A stretch of 64,000 bases of DNA from Anniella stebbinsi. Its lineage: Eukaryota; Chordata; Lepidosauria; Squamata; Anniellidae. The notes below the pieces were generated by a model, which was not told the origin of the DNA, searched no databases, and was given only the letters and a program-made list of their open reading frames with translations. Position numbers and translations under genes: made by a program. This document shows positions 56,850 through 64,000 of this stretch, in pieces; the first letter of the stretch is position 1, and each line of letters starts with the position of its first letter. The stretch is from contig JARDYH010000004.1 in NCBI GenBank assembly GCA_029215795.1, positions 218,606,017 to 218,670,016 of the forward strand, given 5' to 3'.

Positions 56850-58640
56850 CATGCACTCTGTTTGTCTTCCTGTCAAATTTCTGGAGCTGATTGCTATCAG
56901 ATTTTTCAAAGATTTAAGAAAAGCTGAGGATTTGGATACAAACACCTTTTTTTAAAAAAAATGAAATTCTGGTACTACTTCAGTCGATTTGGGAGTGAAG
57001 CCCAGGGCTACGTGATGCTGCCAGCGCATCTCGAACACAATTTGGTCTCAGAGGGTTTCCAGGAAGAATGAGGAAGCACTCTCTTATATTGTATCTCCTT
57101 ATCGTATTTACCGAAGTTAATCTATTGCTGTAATGGTAAAGATAACCTGACTTGTGTATCCAGAACATGTGCTTTTATCAGTGAAGGTAAAGTGCCAAGG
57201 ACGTGGCGTAAAGCGTGGATGACCCTCCGCCCAGCCCTTCATGGGCCAGGTGAAATCAGAGGGTGGGAATGCCCCTGATGTCATTAAGTCCTGGCTTCAG
57301 TATGCATGGGCTTTTCCTGGCTGGGGAAAGCTCTCATATAACAAAACTGTCCCGCGTGAGGCAGTAGCTGGAGGAGCACTCCATCCACCTCCTTGGTCAG
57401 GACCCTTCTCCTTCACTGCATCCTTCCTAATGGGGGAAAGCGCAGTATTGGTGAAGCCGTGGTCACCTAGGTGGCGGCTAGAGCATTCCAACCACTGTCG
57501 AGGCCAGGGGACACTTCACCCATGTCTGGTCCTCCCCAATGGGGGCAGCATTACAATCATAACCATTTCTTAATGGTTTATCGCTTTCAGATGGAGGATA
57601 CACTCTAGAAGAGTAGATGTGTTAACGCTCCATCTTTTTGCTGCCAAAGCACCTTGGAGGTGAACTGGTTTACTGTTGCAGGAGATACTGGAGTGACATC
57701 TGATGAAGGTGGCTGCTCAGAAGTAGGTAGGGAGATTAAGGTACTTGTGTGTCTACACATTTATTTCAATTTCTAACCTGCCTCTTCTGGGGGGGCTCCA
57801 GGCAGGCAACAGCACTTAAATACAATAATGGGGGAAGGGAAACAACCACTATCCAGGTGGTACCCGAGGCATACATTCTATGCAATGGATGTGCTTTCTG
57901 AGAGGCTAACTGCATTTTTCTAGCAACAAAATACTGTAGCTTTAGCACTGGGGAAAATGTAATATTTCCACCTTGGAAGAATTCCCTTGTGGAGGATCCA
58001 GATAGCTTTCCTTAACACATGAGCAACATTTTGAAGATCCGTTGCATTCAAAAAATGATAGTCTTGATAGGCCTTCTGATCAGAGGCAGCATACCTCTTA
58101 GTACTAGAAGGATAGGGCAAATAGTAGAGGACAGCAATTACTCCTTTCATTTTTAATTTGCATCCCACCTTTCTACCTTGCTGTACTCAAGGCAGTTGTG
58201 AGCTCTCAGAGGAAACTTTCTGCAGTTGGACATAAAATGTTGGATTAGATCAGGGGTAGAAAACCTGTTTTGGCAGAGGGGGCACATTTGTGCTGGGGAG
58301 AGAGGTCAAAGGCCTTTTTTTGGTCAGCAGTTTGTGGGGCCACAGCCCAAAGTGGGAGAGGTCAAAGCCACTCTCTTTCCCATGAACACACATTCCGTTT
58401 ACACGTACACATCATTCAGACACACTCCATTTCTACACACATGCACACCCTTCATATACATGTACACACCATATATGCCGCCACCACCCACCCACCCATC
58501 CATATACACAGCTATATAAATTTCTGGGAAACTGGCTGTGTGCCCCTTGCCCTTCCCTATGGAAAGGAGTGTGCAAAGCTGGCCACTTCAGTGAAGCTCC
58601 ACGTGCTCCTTGTGGTTCATTTAACCTATTGCAGGTTAAC
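56850..58640. other. Upstream flank, no gene seen
   Basis: Only short open frames are present. At 57200-57590 GC-richer text with conserved-looking order (ACCCATGTCTGGTCCTCCCC) may be an unrecognised repeat. A C(A)-rich tract lies at 58380-58510. Confidence 0.4.
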
Positions 58641-58664
58641 ATGTTGTCTGAAAACAGTCCTAGG

Positions 58665-58948
58665 GCTTTATCACACCTACATTCCCCCACCCCGGTTTGC
58701 TTCTGCGGTTCCCCCTCCGTTTCCTATGTGAATCTAACGTTTTGATTTACACGTGCTCAGTATTGCTGCGGTACCTGTCATATCTGCAATACCTACCTGT
58801 GCCTTTCGGATGTTGCCCATTCAGGGATACATCAAAACAGAAATTAAAAATCCCGACCTCAGGGCAAGAGAACAGCGAGTCCAGCGCTGAAGAAGTGGAG
58901 CAAAGTCGTGGTGGGTGTGCTTAAAACCGCCCATGTGATAACGACCTT
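58665..58948. mobile_element. Family-F element, copy 2
   Basis: It is colinear with 33206-33512. The left end AGGGCTTTATCACAC is mirrored by ATGTGATAACGACCTTA. The interior shares AGCGCTGAAGAAGTGGAGCA-like and GGTGGGTGTGCT blocks. Confidence 0.75.
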
Positions 58949-58981
58949 AGTGTGTTCTGTGCCTGCAGTAAATCACTTGCT

Positions 58982-59075
58982 TAGTCTGCAGTCCTATACA
59001 TAATTACCTAGGAGTTAGTCCCATTGAAATCCATGGGACCTACTTCCCATTAGACTTGCCTAGGTTTGCACTGTT
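58982..59075. repeat. Short interspersed repeat (GCAGTCCTATACATAATTAC)
   Basis: AGGAGTTAGTCCCATTGAAA is mirrored by GGGACCTACTTCCCATTAGA in part; related to 37432-37525. Confidence 0.6.
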
Positions 59076-59533
59076 ATTAAGGATTTTGAGAGTTCTTTTT
59101 AATGTTTTCTTTAATAGATGGTACCATTTCATGCTACCCAAATGTAATTAATTTATCAGAAGAATCTCTCCCTATGCAACTCATAGTGTCAAAACTGCCT
59201 TTCTTACTTGGTGTGTTACTTCTTACAATTCTCCTACTCTTGAAACAGAAACACATACAGATTACTTCTCAGTCATCAGTACTTTTATGATCATGCCATT
59301 AATAAGTTCGCACTGTAATTTAAACCCCACGTTAATCCAATTTTCCTTTTCTACCCCTACAGGCACAGACGTGGAGTTCTCCTAATTTTGTTGTAATTTA
59401 ACCAACATCAAAAGCGTTGATTTATAGGGCCTAAGTAAGAAAACATTGAATACACCTTAAAGAAACAATTTCCACATCCTTGGAAGTTTTTGTTCTATTT
59501 ACTTCTATTTAATCTCTTGGTTTCTTGGTTTGC

Positions 59534-59567
<34 letters not shown>
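59534..59567. repeat. (GT)n microsatellite
   Basis: It is an uninterrupted tract of about 16 units. Confidence 0.97.
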
Positions 59568-59569
59568 TT

Positions 59570-60820
59570 CCAGTTTGGATAATTTTGTATACATTCCATG
59601 GGTTGAGTCCCACTTCAGGTTTTTATTACTTTACGATGGAATTAGGCAAAGACAGAGTGAGAGAGCAAGAGCGATAGAATTTGTTCAAAGGAATGGAAGA
59701 ATGCGGTTTTCCTTCATCACTTATCCAACGAAACCATCATCAACCAGTTCTCAGTGTATTCAGGATTTCACTGAAGATAGTAGAGGAGCTTTGCAAATAT
59801 CCCATTATCTTTATTTTCCAGATGATGTGGAATACAACAGGAGTCCCCATACTGGCACCCGCAGCAACTTTCCACAAAAGCCCTTCACTCTCTGCCCCCT
59901 TCAAAAAAACATTTGGGACATTTGGTGGGTATAAAAATCACTCTTAAGGAATGGTTATGTCTTTCATCCTATTCTGACAAAGAGAAAAAATAATATAGCC
60001 ATGTTTTATTTCATAGTCCATGAGAGGCACAAAACCCCAGATTTCCCAATCTTGACTCGCGTTTGGTACCCAAATCAAAGCAGACGGCTTCTGAATTGGT
60101 CTGAGCAGAATCAGATCATTTTTCAGAGTGCCCAATTGGGGTCCAAGTTGAATTTGGGGTCAGTGCACACTTCTTATAATTTTCATAACAGATGAAACGA
60201 CCTTCTGACTTCTACAGCACTACTTTGTATGGGAACTGGCCTTTCTGAGACTGCCTTGTTTTAGCTGAGCCAATATTGATATCCATGATTACATTTTACA
60301 TTTAACTTTCTTAATTGTAACTTAGGAAGAACTTCCTGATGCTACAGGGGAGGGTGGTGGCTCCAATATGAGTAGGGGGTGGATTCACTCCAGCTTTCAG
60401 TCGGAATCAGCCAGAACTTAAAAAAAAAACCTCCTTTAGACTTTTCAGGTTTTTATTTATGATACACACACAAAACAACAAAACAACGACAACATCAACT
60501 ACATACTAAAAGAGGCCAGTATACAAAGTTAAGGTGGTTCCAGGATTTCTCCCCTGCAAAGATATATAACTGTCTTTGGTCTTGTCACTAAACAACCAGT
60601 TTCCCCCCTCCTTTATCTAAACCCTTCTCAATCGTTGAATCCGCAGATAAACAGTTCATTTTTTCTTGTCCCTTCAAATAGTCTATAAGAGGTTTCCATT
60701 CAGTCCTAAAACCAGATGACTTTTCCCTTTAGAGAGCTGACTGGTTCTGACTGAAACTGCTCTGATACCAGAGCCACCAGCCTCCACTGTGGATGGTATG
60801 AGCTTTTGACCATGTAACAG
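59570..60820. other. Upstream flank, no recognised gene
   Basis: A frame open over 59530-59934 has no recognisable family and starts within the GT microsatellite. No splice-bounded exon could be assigned. Confidence 0.4.
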
Positions 60821-60847
60821 ATTGGCTTGAAAGATGGTGGATTCTCC

Positions 60848-60938
60848 TTTGTTAGAAGTCTTTAAGCCAAGGCTGGAATGAATTTCCTTCACTGGCAGGG
60901 GGCTGGACTACAAGTCCTTTGAGTACCCTTCCAACTCA
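60848..60938 (+). mobile_element. CR1-like LINE 3' fragment
   Basis: GTCTTTAAGCCAAGGCTGGA, GGGGGCTGGACTACAAGTCC and TACCCTTCCAACTC follow the usual CR1 3' order. Confidence 0.6.
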
Positions 60939-61044
60939 TTATTATCAACAAAATGTATTAGCTGATTATAATACACACACAAAATGAAAAGCAGACAGAT
61001 CCACATTCAGAGCGCAAGTACAGATTAGTTCACCACCACGAGAG

Positions 61045-61406
61045 ATTTTGGTCCCCTCTACAAGGATTCGCTTTTGCGCCTGGTTATGCGATTATGCGCA
61101 TAATCACAGAAGCGCATTTACGCCTAATCCCTCTGCGCGAGAGGCGGCGAGAGGCGGCGAAGCGCATTAACAGATGTCCAAAATGCGCTTTACAAGTAGT
61201 TAATGCGCATAAGCGCTTATTCACACAGTCAAAATGCACTTTAACGGACGAAGCAAAATAAAACTCGCGATTTAACACGCATTCGATAATGCGCATAATC
61301 GGGGAGATAACGCGCCTCTACGCCCGATTTGCGCTCCGTTCTTGTAGAGGTAATTTTTTTAAATGTGCCTTGAAAGAGCTTTAAATGCCTCTTGTAGAGG
61401 CACCCC
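61045..61406. mobile_element. Family-E CpG-rich foldback element with reiterated GCGCAT motif
   Basis: CCTCTACAAG at 61055 is mirrored by CTTGTAGAGG at 61341-61350 and again by CTTGTAGAGGCACCCCTAG near 61391-61409. Between them ATGCGCATAA, AGCGCATT, TGCGCTTT and related forms recur about ten times on both strands. No coding frame. Confidence 0.75.
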
Positions 61407-61827
61407 TAGTGTTAATAGCAATATTCAAAACTTTAGTAATTGTGAATGTTACAGTGATATTATTGCTGTCGAGACAAAAAGCATATTTTTTTTTACTGAA
61501 ATTCAGCAGAGCATCCAGAAAATAATATTAAAAGAGAATACAGCAATCATTCCCTGGCTCCTTTATAGAAAATACAATAAAATGACACATGAGAAATAGA
61601 CTAAATCTCACCAGAATTGCAGGGACATGATCTTAGTTGGACTGGGATACCTAAGAACAGACCTTCCTAAAAACTGACCTTCCAAAACCATGGAAAGTAA
61701 CACATAATACTTTGCCGGGGAAAAGAGAATTGAGCACATTTTGTCTGGTGAGGATTGTGAAAGGCTAAACAGTCTAGCTTCATCATGCATTCTTTTCTTA
61801 ATTAGCGTTTTTCAAATGGCATCAGCA

Positions 61828-61885
61828 GGAAACTGGACTAGGTGACCTTTGAGGTCCCTTCCAACTCTATAATTTTATGATTCAT
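61828..61885 (+). mobile_element. CR1 LINE 3' terminus, plus strand
   Basis: GGTGACCTTTGAGGTCCCTT, CCAACTCTATAATTTTATGA and TTCATAG match the CR1 3' end. Confidence 0.8.
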
Positions 61886-61889
61886 AGAT

Positions 61890-63355
61890 ATGGATAACAG
61901 GATATTTTAAAACAAACTTTTAAGTATAACGTTTTTTGATAGGAATGGACATGTTTCTGTTACATAGCTTTCCATTAAAAAAGAAAATAAAAATATAACG
62001 TTCTCATAAATATTTGTATGATAAAGGTCTAATCATTTTATGACAGAAGACAATCACCTTCCAAGTTCTGATGGAAGGTGAAAGCTGAAGTGAGCTGTGA
62101 GGCTAAGTACCAAGCCATCTTAAATATTGGAACTTTTACGTCTACCATGAATCCTGTTCTGCCATATCTGTCCTTTCCCTTTCCTGGTGCTTGTTTTCTG
62201 CCACAGTGCTTTGAGCACAGCTGGATGGCTGGGGCTAGCCACCATTTTCATTTCTCACAATGTTCTGGAGCGATGCTAGACAAAGGCATTCTGGGGAATT
62301 AAATGGCAACTAAAACCAGCCCCCCCCACCAGCGCTTCTTGGAGCACTCCTCAGAACACTATTGCCACCCAGTGCGGCAACCACCACCAGATATGTTTAC
62401 CAAAGCCTACCGATGGAGAAGGGGGCAGGCCCACTGAGGGCCCTTTGCTCAGAGCCTCAAACCTAGTGTTGGTCCTGTACACACATTTCTCTAGGATGGA
62501 GTTTCCCTCCCCTCAATGTTCTTAAATTATACACCAACTGTTATTTATATTCCAAGCCTCCATATCTAATTAATAATCAGATCTCTTGCCCCAGCTACAT
62601 AGCATTAAAGATAATCATATTAATCAAACTCCAGAATCAATCAAATCTTCAATTCATCATCAAAAAGTGGCACTTGAATTACCACTTAAATTGATTTCTT
62701 GAGCAAGACAAGCAGAATTCATTTCAGAATAATTCATCAATCCTTTACAACTAGGCAAATAAAGAAAACTTGTGACCTTGTATCTTTCCACGTAAGCTTC
62801 CTTCATAGCCTTCTTCTGTCTGGCCTTCACCAAAAGTCCTCACCTGTGTATACCTGTGTGTGCATTCATTTTGTTACCAGCCCCCAGGCCCATAAATCCT
62901 CCCAACCAGAATCAGGAGAGACTGATCAGGTGTGCATGTTTCTCGGCAAACTCAAACCCTGATTTTGGATAAGAAATTCTTGGCCATTTTGTGAAATGGA
63001 GGGAAAAATTAGTTGAGTCAGAGTTTGAAGAGATAAATAAAATTCCTGAAATATTCTCTACCCACGCCTTGAAATCTCTTCCATACCTGTAAACAAAGCA
63101 GCTCCCTTCCTCCAGGTGCAACGCAAAGGGGTTGTTTCCCTCCATGGCCAAAAAAAGCCTTTTGGGGGGTGGGCATGGACAAATTATATGATCCACATAA
63201 TAAGCTGCTGCACCTCGATGGCTGTCACATGGTGGCAACATCCGCAATGTTTTGTGACTTAAGCAGCTTTCACGTAATGGCCGTGTCGTGTGTGCACAGG
63301 CCCTTCGGTGTTCATGCACTGAATCCTCCTCATGGCACTTGAGCAGTGTGGGAGA
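61890..63355. other. Upstream flank, no gene seen
   Basis: AT-rich and unique-looking, with short open frames only. Confidence 0.45.
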
Positions 63356-63360
63356 CATTA

Positions 63361-63395
63361 CAGAATCATAGAACGGTAGAGTTGGAAGGGACCTA
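63361..63395 (-). mobile_element. CR1 LINE 3' terminus, minus strand
   Basis: AGAATCATAGAACGGTAGAG TTGGAAGGGACC is the mirrored CR1 3' end. It is cut by the element starting at 63402. Confidence 0.8.
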
Positions 63396-63401
63396 TAATA
63401 G

Positions 63402-64000
63402 GGGTGTGCATCGGATCGGATCCGATCCACGATCCGAATCCGATCCGACCCAAAATCGGGAAAATCCGATCCGATCCGATCCGATCCGACCAACCTCCGA
63501 TCCGATCCGATCCGATCCGATGAGGTCCGATCCGGATCGGACGCCATTTTGAATGCTTTTTCCCATAGCCAAGTATTGTTTTACAAAAACGCCTATAACT
63601 TTTTCATTTTTAAAGATAGAAGGATGAAACTTGGGGACATTGTAGACTGGTTAGGGATAGTTATCTGTGAGAAATTTCAGAAAGATTGGTGCATGCGTTT
63701 TGTGGCAATTAATTTTTTAATAAATACCCAGGAATGCTTATAACTTTGTCATTTTTAAAGTTACAAACATGAAACTTTGCCACATTGTAGGAGGTACCTT
63801 GGGACCTATGTGTGTGAAATTTCAGAAACATAGGTGCTTGCCTTGTGTGGCAATTAATTTTAGAAAAATGGGTAGTAGTGGGGTAAATACAGTTACGCCT
63901 CCCATTTTTTTATTTTTTAAGATACAAACAGGAAACTTGGGCACATTACAGATACCACTTGCCTTGATATGTGAGTGAAATTTCAGAAACATTGGAGCTT
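63402..64000. mobile_element. Transposon with GATCC array and about 140-bp tandem units, cut by window end
   Basis: It starts AGGGGTGTGCATCGGATC, then GATCC/CCGAT units recur about 15 times to 63540. From about 63585 three diverged units follow (starts near 63585, 63729 and 63890). Each has an ACTTT(T/G)TCATTTTTAAAG-like block, a GAAACTT(G/T)G block and GAAATTTCAGAAA. No coding frame. The right end lies outside the window. Confidence 0.7.

Noticed and set aside
59530..59934. Plus-strand frame of 134 codons
   Set aside because: It starts within a GT microsatellite (LVCVCVCVC) and has no recognisable domain.

Overview
This is vertebrate nuclear DNA, most likely from a squamate reptile. The evidence is a split gene with GT-AG introns and a CpG-island first exon, CR1- and L2-type LINE fragments, a tRNA-Ala-derived SINE, many microsatellites, and a very dense set of foldback (palindromic) DNA transposons. 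The squamate assignment is an inference from the repeat types.

The only protein-coding gene I can support is BMP3 (bone morphogenetic protein 3), on the minus strand and complete for coding sequence in three exons: exon 1 at 41105-40757, exon 2 at 14319-13409 and exon 3 at 5754-5563. Intron 1 is 26.4 kb (phase 1) and intron 2 is 7.7 kb (phase 0). The joined reading frame has 483 codons. It gives a signal peptide, a prodomain, a basic cleavage site and a 110-residue mature TGF-beta-family ligand with seven cysteines. A CpG island with a CGG repeat covers exon 1 and the putative promoter. The 3' UTR runs from 5562 towards lower coordinates; its end is uncertain.

Layout: 1-3120 is downstream flank with no gene seen; about 3128-5562 is probable 3' UTR, partly transposon-derived; 5563-41105 is the BMP3 coding span; 41106-64000 is upstream flank, without recognisable exons and rich in repeats.

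The commonest repeat, here called family A, is a foldback element of about 320 bp with ends like TAGGCTGACC and 8-bp target duplications (hAT-like). Eleven copies were found: three in intron 2, three in intron 1 and five within 51.1-56.2 kb. Its centre keeps a degraded copy of its own terminus, so it looks like a dimer of a smaller palindromic element. Other foldback families (called B to H here) have 3-bp or 8-bp duplications, or unresolved ones.

The most unusual single observation is a 68-bp fragment at 11968-12035. It lies in intron 2 on the plus strand and is an inverted, diverged copy of part of BMP3 exon 2. I saw no new enzymatic or defence system, no CRISPR array and no functional RNA gene.
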